Of a stretch of 64,000 bases of DNA, positions 9,301-17,343 are shown piece by piece. Source of the stretch: Nitrospirota bacterium (GTDB lineage Bacteria > Nitrospirota > UBA9217); assembly GCA_023229435.1 (NCBI GenBank), contig JALNZF010000009.1:1-64000 (forward strand), read 5' to 3'. The position numbers were made by a program, and so were the translations under genes. The first letter of the stretch is position 1; each line of letters starts with the position of its first letter. The notes under the pieces are model-generated. The model saw nothing but the letters and a program-made list of their open reading frames with translations, did no database searches and had not been told where the DNA came from.

Positions 9301-9887
9301 ATCAGCTCTCGGTTTGCCTGCTCCTGTTCGGGTATGCCGTTGTCCTGGATCTCGAAATAGAAGTTTTCGCTGCCGAGGATGCTCTGGTATTCAAGGGCGG
9401 TTTTCTTTGCGTCGTCGTATCTCCCCTGAAGCAGGAGTTTGGGAATCTCACCTGAAAGACATGCCGACATGCCGATAAGACCGTCACTGTGTTTTCTGAG
9501 AATTTCCTTGTCGATTCGCGGCTTATAGTAAAAACCCTCGAGATAGCCCGCGGTCACGAGCTTGACGAGGTTTTTATAGCCAGCCTTGTTCCGGGCCAGG
9601 AGAATGAGATGGTAGGAACTTTCTTCGTGTTGCCCTGCGGTGCCCGCCTTTTCAAACCGCGACCCCGGCGCCACATACATTTCGCAGCCGATGATGGGCT
9701 TGATCCCGGCCTTGGTGGCCTTGAGATAGAAATCCAGAGCGCCGAAGAGATTGCCATGGTCCGTGACCGCGATCGCGGGCATGCGCAGTTCAACGGCTTT
9801 TTTGATCAGGTCATCGAGTGAGTTGGCGCCGTCAAGAAGGCTGTATTCGGTGTGGAGGTGGAGGTGGACGAAATCGGCATGATGCAT
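6372..9887 (-). CDS. dnaE: DNA polymerase III alpha subunit
   Basis: About 1171 residues, normal for DnaE1. It is the replicative 5'-3' polymerase. Order: N-terminal PHP domain (HLHLHTEYS at 8-16, VTDHGNLFGALD), polymerase palm with GPGRGSAAGS and the catalytic acidic motif PDIDVDF at about 411-417, fingers, helix-hairpin-helix region, and a C-terminal OB domain (VTVCGVIAGLKPKMTKK). Start at MHHADFVHLHLH because homologues begin directly before the PHP motif; a reading from 9959 would run through the intergenic heptad repeat. The opposite strand has a long open frame that is a shadow. Confidence 0.97.
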   Translation of the reverse strand: MHHADFVHLHLHTEYSLLDGANSLDDLIKKAVELRMPAIAVTDHGNLFGALDFYLKATKAGIKPIIGCEMYVAPGSRFEKAGTAGQHEESSYHLILLARNKAGYKNLVKLVTAGYLEGFYYKPRIDKEILRKHSDGLIGMSACLSGEIPKLLLQGRYDDAKKTALEYQSILGSENFYFEIQDNGIPEQEQANRELIRLSKDTGIPLVATNDCHYLNREDHKSHDALLCIQTGKTVKDTNRMKFASETFYVKTPEEMKQSFADVPEAISNTVVIAERCNLEIEFGKYHLPHFPVPEGTTRESYMAELSRAGLEARFVEIEAVRGPGSIDRAAYQKRLEFEIEMLGKMGFAGYFLIVWDFIRYAREQGIPVGPGRGSAAGSLVAYSLRITDLDPIPYNLLFERFLNPERISMPDIDVDFCMDRRDEVLKYVTEKYGQDHVTQIITYGTMLAKGVIRDVGRVLDIPYAEVDKVAKLVPNTLGITLEKAMAQEPKLRELRKDPRIDELIEIALHLEGQVRHASKHAAGVVISQEPLTEYLPLFKTPKDEIITQFDMKGVEKIGLVKFDFLGLRTLTVIDKAVKTINLRLSSAPLEHAERFDISRIPLDDAKTYELLSRGETAGIFQLESSGMRDIVIKMKPQCFEDIIALVALYRPGPLGSGMVDDFIKRKKGATKITYELPALEPILKETYGVIVYQEQVMQIARTLAGYSLGGADLLRRSMGKKDPEVMAREKVPFLKGAEKQKINAKKAEAIFDLMAKFAEYGFNKSHSAAYALVSYQTAYLKAHFPVEYMAALLTSEVQDTDKVVKYIHEVRQMGITILHPDVNQSMWDFTVTDSHERDEVEPGSTIGSIRFGLAAVKNVGLSAIEAIVEGRQAKGPFTSLADFCQKVDQRRVNRRVIEALIKCGAFDCTGSRRSQMMDGLDMLIDQGGKHQEQEAIGQFSIFDSLEGNKEIALPEVPEWKENQLLAHEKESLGFYVSGHPLAAFEADIKRYATANTETLESVPDGKEVTVCGVIAGLKPKMTKKNEKMAILSFEDLFGTIEVIVFPDLYRTAQHMLLTDTPLLVAGQLDKSEQGNKIKAVRIHLLAEVKKKGTTRMDIKLNSTGLTQDDLLKIKDILLRYQGTIPVYFRLHNPARKESLISVGREIRVNPNDQLITEIEFVLGAGAVSFV

Positions 9888-9900
9888 AATGGTAAGGCAA

Positions 9901-10023
9901 GCTCCAAATTCCAAGCGCCAAATTACAAACAAATTCCAACAACCAAATTCCAAATTCAAAACTGTTTGGCTATTGAGATTTGGTCATTGGTAATTATTTG
10001 TTATTTGGAATTTGATATTTGGA
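9901..10023. repeat. AT-rich inverted repeat with 7-bp period
   Basis: Left arm 9904-9948 and right arm 9978-10022 are inverted copies, 45 nt each, with about 34 of 45 positions able to pair. Within each arm the sequence is built of degenerate heptamers such as CCAAATT. It lies between dnaE and tRNA-Cys. Confidence 0.75.
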
Positions 10024-10050
10024 AATTTCTCTTCCGCAAAGCGGAAAAAT

Positions 10051-10126
10051 TGGAGGCGGCGATCGGATTTGAACCGATGAATGAAGGTTTTGCAGACCTC
10101 TGCCTTAGCCACTTGGCTACGCCGCC
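10051..10126 (-). tRNA. tRNA-Cys (GCA)
   Basis: The cloverleaf reads GGCGGCG acceptor, CTGCAAA anticodon loop (anticodon GCA), GGTTCAAATCC T-arm, discriminator U and encoded CCA. It lies 40 nt from tRNA-Gly on the same strand, so both probably come from one transcript. Confidence 0.95.
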
Positions 10127-10165
10127 ATATGTCGATTATGTGTTCTGAACTCTGAACTAAAAAAA

Positions 10166-10241
10166 TGGAGCGGGTGGCGGGATTCGAACCCGTGACCTCA
10201 ACCTTGGCAAGGTCGCGCTCTACCAACTGAGCTACACCCGC
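10166..10241 (-). tRNA. tRNA-Gly (GCC)
   Basis: The acceptor is GCGGGTG, the D-arm TAGCTCAGTTGGTAGAGC, the anticodon loop TTGCCAA (anticodon GCC), the T-arm GGTTCGAATCC, discriminator U and encoded CCA. It is the first of the tRNA-Gly/tRNA-Cys pair. Confidence 0.97.
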
Positions 10242-10327
10242 ATACGTCGAAATGTTTCCTGCCATTTGACTGCGCAAATATAACAAAGTGGTATTTCAAT
10301 GTCAATAGAAAAGTAATTTTGTCCCGT

Positions 10328-12334
10328 CTACGGCGCTTCATCATGGATGAGTTGTTCATCGGTGGAGACGCCGGTCTCATTGCAATACTGTCTCGGTTCC
10401 GTTCCCGGCAGAAAAGCCCCGCGAACGGAAAGTTTGCAGGCTTCCGTGCTGAGCAGGCCGGTCCGGGGATCGATCTGCCTTAAAAGGACGCCCTCGGGCG
10501 CGATAAAATCTTCGGGGATCCGGTCAGCGTGCGCTTTTATCATGAATTCGAGCCAGATCGGGAGGGCGGTGCGCGCTCCCGTTTCCCGGTGACCGATGCT
10601 CGTCTGGTCGTCATATCCGACCCAGACCCCGGTCACCAGGCTTGGCGTATAACCGATGAACCAGGCGTCGCGATAGTCGTTCGTGGTGCCTGTTTTCCCG
10701 GCTGCCGGCCTGCCAAGTTCCCGGGCCTTCCATCCCGTTCCCTGCTCGATCACACCCTTGAGCAGATCGGTGGTGAGATATGCTGTCTCTGGTTTGATGG
10801 CCTGCGTGGGAACTGCATCGTTCGAATACAGCAGCCGGCCGGTACTGTCGGTGATCGACAGGATGGATATCGGTCCCATCCTGATGCCGTGATTGTCGAA
10901 CACGGCGTACACGGCGGTGAGTTCGGCAAGCGTCACGTCGGAACTGCCGAGGGCCAGCGATAAATAGGGGTTAAGCGTGCTTTTGATGCCGAGTTTTCTT
11001 GCATACTGGATAGTCTGGTCAATGCCGATCTTATCAAGGAGTCTGATCGTCGGCACGTTCAAAGACTCGATGAGCGCCTTCCGCAGAGTCACCGCGCCCT
11101 GATAGGTCCGTGAGAAGTTCTCAGGCAACCAGTTCTTGTTCCGGTCCAGCTTGATCGTCAGAGGTGAATCGTCAAGAATATCGGAAGCGCCGAACCCATG
11201 GTCAAGGGCCGCCGCATAAATGACCGGCTTGAAGGCTGAACCGGGTTGCCGCATGGCCTGCAAGGTACGATTGAACTGACTTTGCCCGTAGTCCCGTCCG
11301 CCAACCATGGCACGGATACGGCCGGTCGCTGGCTCTATGGCAAAAAGCGCCGCCTGGAGGGGAGACCTGACATGAAGTTTATGCCGGGATTCGATCTTCA
11401 AAATACCCGCGGCCACGGCCTGCTCAGCGTAGTTCTGGAGTTCATCGTTGATGCTCGTATAAATGTTCAGACCGCCCGAATAGAGGATGCTCGATCCAAA
11501 CCGCTCCTCAACTTTTTGACGGACATATTCGACAAAATAGGGGGCCGTTCCGCCTGCTTTGACCGCTGTCTGGATCGGCAAAGGGACCTTCTTCGCCTCC
11601 TCGGCCTGCGCCCGGGAGATAATACCGGTGGCTACCATACGGTTCAAGACATAGGCGCGTCTTCCCAGGGCGCTCTGCGGTGATTTGAAGGGGGAATAGT
11701 ATTTCGGTGTCCGGGGAAGACCCGCGAGCAGCGCGCACTCGGCGATATTCAACTCTTTGGCGTGCTTCCCGAAGTAGATCCGGGACGCGGCTTCGACGCC
11801 GTAGGCGCCGCTTCCTAAATATATCTGGTTCAGATAGAGCGAGAGGATCTCCTGCTTGGTGTAACGCTGCTCGATCCTGAGCGCGAGGATCATTTCCTTG
11901 AATTTGCGCGAATAACTTCGTTCGGGTTTCAGAAAAAGCACCTTGGCGAGCTGCTGGGTAAGGGTACTGCCGCCCTCAACCACCTTCCGGGCCCTGATAT
12001 TGCGGTACAAGGCCCGGATGATCCCGCGCAGATCAAGCCCCAGATGGCCGTAGAACCTGGTGTCCTCGGTGGCTATAAGCGCCTTGATCAGCATGTCGGG
12101 TACGTCTGCGAAGACCACGGGAGTACGGTTCTGGACGAAGAACTCCGCAAGCAGTTTGTTGTTATCGGAATAGACGCGGGAGGTGATGCTCGGTTTGTAT
12201 TGTTCGAGGATATTGACCTCGGGCAGATCCAGAACCGAAAAGATGATAAATCCGGCCCCCCCGCCGATGAGCGCTGCGAAGAACATCAGAAACAAATAGA
12301 GGAGGAGCGATCTGCCTTTCTGCATGGGTAGCAT
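10328..12334 (-). CDS. mrcA: Penicillin-binding protein 1A (bifunctional glycosyltransferase/transpeptidase)
   Basis: About 668 residues. It polymerises lipid II and cross-links stem peptides in the periplasm. Order: short cytoplasmic tail, one membrane anchor (about 9-32), GT51 domain with catalytic Glu90 in EDTRFYGH and GGSTLTQQLAK, linker, transpeptidase with SxxK in PGSAFKP, SLN and KTGTT motifs. Start ATG 12334 has GGAG six nt upstream (CCGGAGTTATA). At about 670 residues it lacks the large inserted OB domain of E. coli PBP1a. The C-terminus has three Cys-poor acidic tail segments only. Confidence 0.95.
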   Translation of the reverse strand: MLPMQKGRSLLLYLFLMFFAALIGGGAGFIIFSVLDLPEVNILEQYKPSITSRVYSDNNKLLAEFFVQNRTPVVFADVPDMLIKALIATEDTRFYGHLGLDLRGIIRALYRNIRARKVVEGGSTLTQQLAKVLFLKPERSYSRKFKEMILALRIEQRYTKQEILSLYLNQIYLGSGAYGVEAASRIYFGKHAKELNIAECALLAGLPRTPKYYSPFKSPQSALGRRAYVLNRMVATGIISRAQAEEAKKVPLPIQTAVKAGGTAPYFVEYVRQKVEERFGSSILYSGGLNIYTSINDELQNYAEQAVAAGILKIESRHKLHVRSPLQAALFAIEPATGRIRAMVGGRDYGQSQFNRTLQAMRQPGSAFKPVIYAAALDHGFGASDILDDSPLTIKLDRNKNWLPENFSRTYQGAVTLRKALIESLNVPTIRLLDKIGIDQTIQYARKLGIKSTLNPYLSLALGSSDVTLAELTAVYAVFDNHGIRMGPISILSITDSTGRLLYSNDAVPTQAIKPETAYLTTDLLKGVIEQGTGWKARELGRPAAGKTGTTNDYRDAWFIGYTPSLVTGVWVGYDDQTSIGHRETGARTALPIWLEFMIKAHADRIPEDFIAPEGVLLRQIDPRTGLLSTEACKLSVRGAFLPGTEPRQYCNETGVSTDEQLIHDEAP

Positions 12335-12376
12335 TATAACTCCGGATACGGTAAAAAGCAAAAAGTGTGCACCTGG

Positions 12377-12414
12377 AGCCGGCTAGCCTGATAGCTTGCA
12401 AGCCGGCAGGCTCT
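12377..12414. repeat. Imperfect hairpin between divergent genes
   Basis: GAGCCGGCT and AGCCGGCAGGCTC face each other across a 16-nt loop. There is no T-run. It sits upstream of both the mrcA and cobO starts. Confidence 0.4.
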
Positions 12415-12432
12415 CTGACGCGTCTTCTTCTC

Positions 12433-12461
12433 TTGAGTTTTATCAGGCAAGATGCTATGAT
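12433..12461 (+). promoter_or_regulatory. Sigma-70 type promoter for cobO
   Basis: TTGAGT at 12433-12438, a 17-bp spacer and TATGAT at 12456-12461. The predicted start is about 30 nt before the cobO TTG codon. Confidence 0.6.
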
Positions 12462-12496
12462 TCAATATCCTCGATCGTGAACAAAGGAGCGGACAT

Positions 12497-13027
12497 TTGC
12501 AAAAAGGACTGGTGATCGTCTTTACCGGAAATGGTAAAGGGAAGTCGAGCGCGGCTCTGGGGATAACCCTCCGGGCGTACGGCCATAACATGTATGTATC
12601 CTTTGTGCAGTTCATCAAAAGCCCGTCCGACATTGGTGAGGCGCGGGCAGCCGAACGGCTTGCGCCCGGGATCGAATTCGTTTCTCTGGGCAAGGGATTT
12701 GTGAACTGTTGCGGCAGTACCACGCCATTGGACGAGCACATAAAAGCGGCCGCTGAAGCGCTCACCGCGGCGCGTCAGCGCGTTCACGCGGCCTCCTGGG
12801 ACATCGTGGTCCTCGACGAGATCAATAATGCGGTAAAACTCGGTCTTGTCGACATCAGGGATGTCCTGGACCTTGTCCGGAGCAAACCGCCTGAACTTCA
12901 TTTGATCCTGACCGGCCGTGATGCGCACCCTGACCTCATTGCCGCGGCCGACCTGGTAACCGAAATGCGCGATCTCAAGCACCCCTACGATACCGGCGTG
13001 CCGGCGCAAAAGGGGATCGACTATTAA
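12497..13027 (+). CDS. cobO: Cob(I)alamin/corrinoid adenosyltransferase, CobO/CobA type
   Basis: 176 residues, the normal family length. It transfers the adenosyl group of ATP to Co(I) corrinoids. P-loop GNGKGKSSAAL at 11-21, QFIK strand, and the VVLDEINNAV acidic motif of the family. Start is a TTG at 12497 with AAAGGAG 7 nt upstream; no in-frame ATG could serve without losing the P-loop strand. The nearby B12-radical SAM protein at 24092 is one possible consumer of cobalamin in this genome, though no other cobalamin synthesis gene is in the window. Confidence 0.9.
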   Translation: MQKGLVIVFTGNGKGKSSAALGITLRAYGHNMYVSFVQFIKSPSDIGEARAAERLAPGIEFVSLGKGFVNCCGSTTPLDEHIKAAAEALTAARQRVHAASWDIVVLDEINNAVKLGLVDIRDVLDLVRSKPPELHLILTGRDAHPDLIAAADLVTEMRDLKHPYDTGVPAQKGIDY

Positions 13028-13035
13028 AAGTCAAA

Positions 13036-13064
13036 TTGACTTTGAAATTTCATCATGTTACCAT
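13036..13064 (+). promoter_or_regulatory. Candidate sigma-70 promoter for phoH operon
   Basis: TTGACT at 13036-13041, a 17-bp spacer and TACCAT at 13059-13064, 43 nt before the phoH ATG. Confidence 0.45.
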
Positions 13065-13106
13065 ATACCCCATGCTGGTTCCGCGAAACCGGTTTAGTGC
13101 TATCTC

Positions 13107-14081
13107 ATGAAAACCTTTGCCGTTAATCTGACCATAGAAAATGAACAGTCACTGCCAAGTCTCTACGGCGACCTGGATAAGAATCTGAGACTGATCGAGA
13201 ACACGTATGGAGTGGTCCTGCAGGCCAGAGGCAACAGGATCCAGATCGAAGGCGAGGAGAAGTCTGTCTTAAAAGTCGAGCGCCTCATCACTCAGCTTGC
13301 CGACATGCTTGCACAAGGCATCATTTTTCAGAAAGATGATGTGCGAGACGCGATCCACGCCTATTCTTCCAATTCATCCGCATCCTTGAAGGATATTTTT
13401 CAGAACGCGGTCCCCGTTTCAAGCAGGAAGCGCCCCGTTTCTCCCAAGAACGAAACCCAGCGAAAATACATAGAAGCGATCAAGCAATACGATATCGTGT
13501 TCGGCATCGGTCCGGCAGGTACCGGTAAAACCTATCTCGCCATGGCCACCGCGGTTTCCGCGCTCCTGCGGCGGGAGGTGAGCAGGATCATCCTGGTACG
13601 CCCCGCGGTCGAGGCCGGTGAGAAGCTCGGGTTCCTGCCCGGCGACCTGTACGAGAAGATCAATCCCTATCTGCGTCCGCTGTACGATGCCCTGTATGAC
13701 ATGATCGAGTCGGATAAGGCGAACAAACTCGTCGAGCGCGGGGACATTGAGATAGCTCCTCTGGCGTTCATGCGCGGTCGCACGTTGAACGACTCCTTCA
13801 TCATCCTGGATGAGGCACAGAACACCACCTCTGAACAGATGAAGATGTTCCTTACCCGGCTCGGATTCAACTCGAAAACCGTCATCACCGGCGATATCAC
13901 CCAGGTCGACCTCCCGAGCGGCAGGGGTTCGGGTCTCATCGAGGTGCAGAATATCCTCGAGGGTATCGAAGATATACGGTTCGTGTATTTTACGAATAAA
14001 GACGTGGTCCGCCACAAGCTGGTGCAGCAGATCATCAAGGCATACGAGCGTCATGAGGCAGGGGATGACCGGCAACGATAA
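13107..14081 (+). CDS. phoH: PhoH-family ATPase
   Basis: 324 residues. N-terminal KH-like region (about 1-115), then a PhoH ATPase core with Walker A GPAGTGKTYLAMATA and Walker B FIILDEAQN, plus the ITGDITQVDLP motif. An RNA-related ATPase in this family is usually linked with YbeY, as here two genes downstream. It overlaps the start of pgpH by 29 nt. Confidence 0.95.
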   Translation: MKTFAVNLTIENEQSLPSLYGDLDKNLRLIENTYGVVLQARGNRIQIEGEEKSVLKVERLITQLADMLAQGIIFQKDDVRDAIHAYSSNSSASLKDIFQNAVPVSSRKRPVSPKNETQRKYIEAIKQYDIVFGIGPAGTGKTYLAMATAVSALLRREVSRIILVRPAVEAGEKLGFLPGDLYEKINPYLRPLYDALYDMIESDKANKLVERGDIEIAPLAFMRGRTLNDSFIILDEAQNTTSEQMKMFLTRLGFNSKTVITGDITQVDLPSGRGSGLIEVQNILEGIEDIRFVYFTNKDVVRHKLVQQIIKAYERHEAGDDRQR

Positions 14082-15855
14082 ATCAGCGGCGAGACTCCTG
14101 GCCAAATCCCAGGACCAGGAACACGACCATGACGAGGCCCCCGCAGGGATCTCGTTATCCATCCGGACCTCTCTGTTGGCCGTCGCCCTGGTGACGGCCG
14201 TCATTCTTGCCTTTGTACTGCTCCCCCGGATACCTCTGCTGGAACTGGGCGAGATCGCCGACCGCGATATCGTCGCTCCCTATACCCTGTATTTCGAATA
14301 CCCGGGGCCTGACCAGACACTTGCGATCAAAGTGAACAAGGGAGAATTGATCGTCGGATCAGGACGTCCGGTAACGGAAAGCGCGGAGCGGGTCCTCCAG
14401 GAGATCGCCCGCCGGCAAGGCGTCGGCAACCGGTTCCATGCATACCTCGGCATGTGCATCCTCATCCTGGCCATCCTCTACCTGTTCTACCGGGACATCA
14501 AGCGGTACCGGCCCGCGCTCATCGCAGACTGGAAAAAGATCGTGCTGCTGGCCTGCCTTCTGCTCATGACGATCATCCTGTCGTGGTCGGGGAAATACGT
14601 TCTGTTGCTCCTGGCGGACAAACTCCATCTCGATGTCATGACGATCGGTTTCGTGCTTCCCGTGGCCTCGGGAGCCATGCTGACGAGCCTGCTGCTCGAT
14701 TTTCATCTCGCCCTGGGCTTCTCGTTCATCGTCAGCATCCTGCTCGGCATCCTGTTTCCGGGCGAGCCCTTCATTCCGGTCTATTATTTCCTCGGCAGCA
14801 TCGTTGCGGCGCTCAGCGTGATCCGCTGCAAGAAGCGGACGGCCCTGCTGAATGCGGGGGCGTGGACGGCACTCGTCAACGTGATAGCCATTATCGGCAT
14901 CGACCTGTACCGGGGAGAGCTCTGGAACCGCGGGGCCTATGATCTCGCGGCAGGCATAGTCTGCGCCATCGCCGTATCCACGATCGTCTCGGCGATCCTG
15001 CCGTTCTTTGAAACGGTGTTCGACATCGCCACGGACATCAAGCTGCTGGAGTTCCTTGATCCAAACCAGCCGCTGCTCAAAGAGCTCGTGTACAAGAGCC
15101 CCGGGACCTACCACCACAGCATCCTTATCGGGAACCTGGCCGAGGCCGCCGCCGAAGCCATCGGTGAGAACGCCATCCTTGCGCGGGTAGGCGCCTACTA
15201 CCATGACGTCGGGAAAGTGCACAAAGCCGAGTATTTTATCGAGAACCAGCGGCCCACGGAGAACAAGCACGACCGCCTCATGCCTTCCATGAGCAGCCTG
15301 ATCATCGCTTCCCACGTCAAGGAAGGAGTGGAGGTCGCCCGCGCACACCGAATCCCATCGCCGATCATCGACATCATTCAGCAGCACCACGGCACCTCGC
15401 TGATCACCTATTTCTATCAGAAGGCAAAAGAGCTTCAGCCCTTCACGAATATCGCCGAGGAGGACTACCGCTATCCCGGGCCCCGTCCCAGGACGAAAGT
15501 TGCCGCCATCGTCATGCTGTCCGACTCCGTCGAAGCGGCATCACGGACGCTCGACAACCCGACACCCGACCGTATCCAGATGCTCACCAGCAGCGTCATC
15601 ACCCGTTTCTTCCTTGACGACCAGTTGAGTATGTGCGACCTTACGCTCAAGGACCTTCGGGTCATATCCAGGAGCTTTAATCTTGTCCTGACCGGCATCT
15701 TTCATCACCGTATCGACTATCCCGGCATGGATTTCAGCGGAGAAACGAAACACAGTGAACATCATGATAACAAACAAACTGAGGAAAAGAAGGCTGCCAA
15801 CAGCGGTTTTCGGGACAAGGCTCGGGAAGGTGCTGCGGAGCCTCGGTCTTCCTGA
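14053..15855 (+). CDS. pgpH: 7TM-HD phosphodiesterase, PgpH/YqfF type with reduced N-terminal domain
   Basis: 600 residues. Membrane segment at about 42-60, a short extracytoplasmic segment (about 61-130), six or so membrane segments (about 131-320), then a cytoplasmic HD domain with H354/H355, H384-D385 (YYHDVGKVHKAEYF) and a later QQHHGT. HD proteins of this kind hydrolyse c-di-AMP to pApA. Family members are usually about 700-800 residues with a large extracytoplasmic 7TMR-HDED domain; here only about 70 residues remain, keeping the end motif VGSGRPVTES. Start at 14053 or ATG 14065. The 3' end overlaps ybeY by about 100 nt. Confidence 0.9.
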   Translation: MRQGMTGNDKSAARLLAKSQDQEHDHDEAPAGISLSIRTSLLAVALVTAVILAFVLLPRIPLLELGEIADRDIVAPYTLYFEYPGPDQTLAIKVNKGELIVGSGRPVTESAERVLQEIARRQGVGNRFHAYLGMCILILAILYLFYRDIKRYRPALIADWKKIVLLACLLLMTIILSWSGKYVLLLLADKLHLDVMTIGFVLPVASGAMLTSLLLDFHLALGFSFIVSILLGILFPGEPFIPVYYFLGSIVAALSVIRCKKRTALLNAGAWTALVNVIAIIGIDLYRGELWNRGAYDLAAGIVCAIAVSTIVSAILPFFETVFDIATDIKLLEFLDPNQPLLKELVYKSPGTYHHSILIGNLAEAAAEAIGENAILARVGAYYHDVGKVHKAEYFIENQRPTENKHDRLMPSMSSLIIASHVKEGVEVARAHRIPSPIIDIIQQHHGTSLITYFYQKAKELQPFTNIAEEDYRYPGPRPRTKVAAIVMLSDSVEAASRTLDNPTPDRIQMLTSSVITRFFLDDQLSMCDLTLKDLRVISRSFNLVLTGIFHHRIDYPGMDFSGETKHSEHHDNKQTEEKKAANSGFRDKAREGAAEPRSS

Positions 15856-16192
15856 CGCCGAGTTGAGCGTCCTGTTCATCGGCGACCGGGCCATGCGCAC
15901 GCTCAATCACGCATGGCGCGGCAGGGACATGTCCACGGACGTTCTTTCGTTCCCGTTGCGCGAAGGGCGGTTTCTCCATATTCAGCCTGACCTGCTCGGC
16001 GATATCGTGATCTCCGTTCCGATCGCGGCGCGACAGGCGAGTGCAGCGGGGCATTCTCTGAGCTTTGAACTCGAACGACTGCTCGTTCATGGCTTGGTCC
16101 ATTTGCTCGGCTACGATCATGAGCAAGGGCTCACGGAAACCCTTCGCATGGAACGGAAGGAACGGCAGCTCCTGAAGAGACTTCGCGCATGA
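15755..16192 (+). CDS. ybeY: Endoribonuclease YbeY (rRNA maturation factor)
   Basis: 145 residues. The metal motif HGLVHLLGYDHE (110-121) gives the three His ligands; STDVLSFPLR is the conserved strand. It acts in 16S rRNA 3'-end maturation and ribosome quality control. The N-terminal ~30 residues align with the family, so the start inside pgpH looks real, giving an overlap of about 100 nt in another frame. Its stop overlaps the next ATG by 4 nt (ATGA). Confidence 0.93.
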   Translation: MNIMITNKLRKRRLPTAVFGTRLGKVLRSLGLPDAELSVLFIGDRAMRTLNHAWRGRDMSTDVLSFPLREGRFLHIQPDLLGDIVISVPIAARQASAAGHSLSFELERLLVHGLVHLLGYDHEQGLTETLRMERKERQLLKRLRA

Positions 16193-16890
16193 AGCCGAAA
16201 AACTGGGTGCAGCGCGTCAATATTGCGATCGAAGGGGTCATTTATGCCGTCAAAACCCAGCGGCATATGCGCTACCATCTCGTCGCGGCGCTGGCGGCGC
16301 TCATCCTGGGCCTGATCCTGAACATTTCCCGCTACGAATTCATCCTGCTGAGCATGGCAATTGTGCTTGTCCTGGCCACCGAGATGCTGAACACCGCCAT
16401 CGAGGCGATCGTGGATATGATCTCCGAGGAATTTCATCCCTTGGCGAAAAATGCCAAGGACGTAGCAGCCGGTGTGGTGCTCGTTGCCTCCATCGGGTCC
16501 TTGATACTCGGATATCTTATTCTGTATCCAGCGTTCAAAGAAGCGGTCACGGCGGGGCACTGGCAAATACGCAAGGCGCCGGAAGACGTTGTTGCTTTCG
16601 TTGCGCTTGCCGTCGTTATCATTCTGGTCATTTTCCTAAAGGCAATTATCGGCAAGGGTGAACCGCTCCGGGGCGGAATGCCGAGCGGCCATGCCGCGGT
16701 GTCCTTTTCCATATGGACCGCGGCATTGTTCCTGACGAGCTCTTTCCCGATCATCCTCCTGACCTTCCTGCTTGCCGTTATGGTGAGCTGGAGCAGGTTG
16801 TCGTCGGGCATTCACCGGCCCATCGAGGTGATCGCCGGTGCACTGCTCGGAATAGGAGTGAGCTTTGTATTTTTCCGGCTGTTCGGTTGA
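16189..16890 (+). CDS. dgkA: Diacylglycerol/undecaprenol kinase fused to PAP2 phosphatase
   Basis: 233 residues. Residues 1-120 are a DgkA domain (IAIEGVIYAVKTQRHMRYH, EMLNTAIEAIVD, HPLAKNAKDVAAG). Residues 140-233 are a PAP2 domain with PSGH in GGMPSGHAAVSFS and SRLSSGIHRPIEV, where a Glu stands at the usual final Asp. The fusion places lipid kinase and lipid phosphatase in one membrane protein, which suggests undecaprenol/undecaprenyl phosphate handling. Start overlaps the ybeY stop by 4 nt. Confidence 0.9.
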   Translation: MKPKNWVQRVNIAIEGVIYAVKTQRHMRYHLVAALAALILGLILNISRYEFILLSMAIVLVLATEMLNTAIEAIVDMISEEFHPLAKNAKDVAAGVVLVASIGSLILGYLILYPAFKEAVTAGHWQIRKAPEDVVAFVALAVVIILVIFLKAIIGKGEPLRGGMPSGHAAVSFSIWTAALFLTSSFPIILLTFLLAVMVSWSRLSSGIHRPIEVIAGALLGIGVSFVFFRLFG

Positions 16891-16972
16891 TCCGCGTGAA
16901 TGAACACGCCCGGACCAGCCATCGGGGAATGATCATCGCGATCCCGGAGATCCTGTATCTCAGGAGGAATGC

Positions 16973-17326
16973 TTGATCAAGCGAATACTGGACGACCTGG
17001 TAGCGGTGGAAAACGGGGTCCGGGCGGCGATCTTTCTGGATGGAGATGGTGAGACCATTGCACAATCAGGAGATCGCGATTTCGACGTGCAAATGATCGG
17101 AGCATGGAAAGAGATCCATCTTGATCTGATCAAGGACATCAGCAAACGAATGAAGTTTGGAAAGGTGCACGCGGTATTTTTCTCGCTGGACAAGGGGAAG
17201 GAACTGGTGGTCCCGATCGAGGATGAGTATTGTTTGGTGCTTCTTCTATCGGTTTACGCCGATTTCCAGGTCGCCCTGAACGGGGCCGGGAGTTCCATTG
17301 AACGGTTAAAGAAAGACATCAGCTGA
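16973..17326 (+). CDS. Roadblock/LC7-like small protein
   Basis: 117 residues, no membrane segment. The pattern LDDLVAVENGVRAAIFLDGDGETIAQ (first 30 residues), FGKVHAVFFSLDKGKELVV and a C-terminal helix fits a roadblock/LC7 fold, often a partner of small GTPases. TTG start is chosen because AGGAGG sits 5 nt upstream; the nearby ATG is out of frame. It ends the phoH block, 18 nt from the convergent accA. Confidence 0.65.
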   Translation: MIKRILDDLVAVENGVRAAIFLDGDGETIAQSGDRDFDVQMIGAWKEIHLDLIKDISKRMKFGKVHAVFFSLDKGKELVVPIEDEYCLVLLLSVYADFQVALNGAGSSIERLKKDIS

Positions 17327-17343
17327 CATCACCGATGGCGCTG

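Noticed and set aside
14359..15390. Long minus-strand open frame opposite pgpH
   Set aside because: Its sequence is Asp/Arg/Gly-biased antisense, and the plus strand carries the HD motifs.
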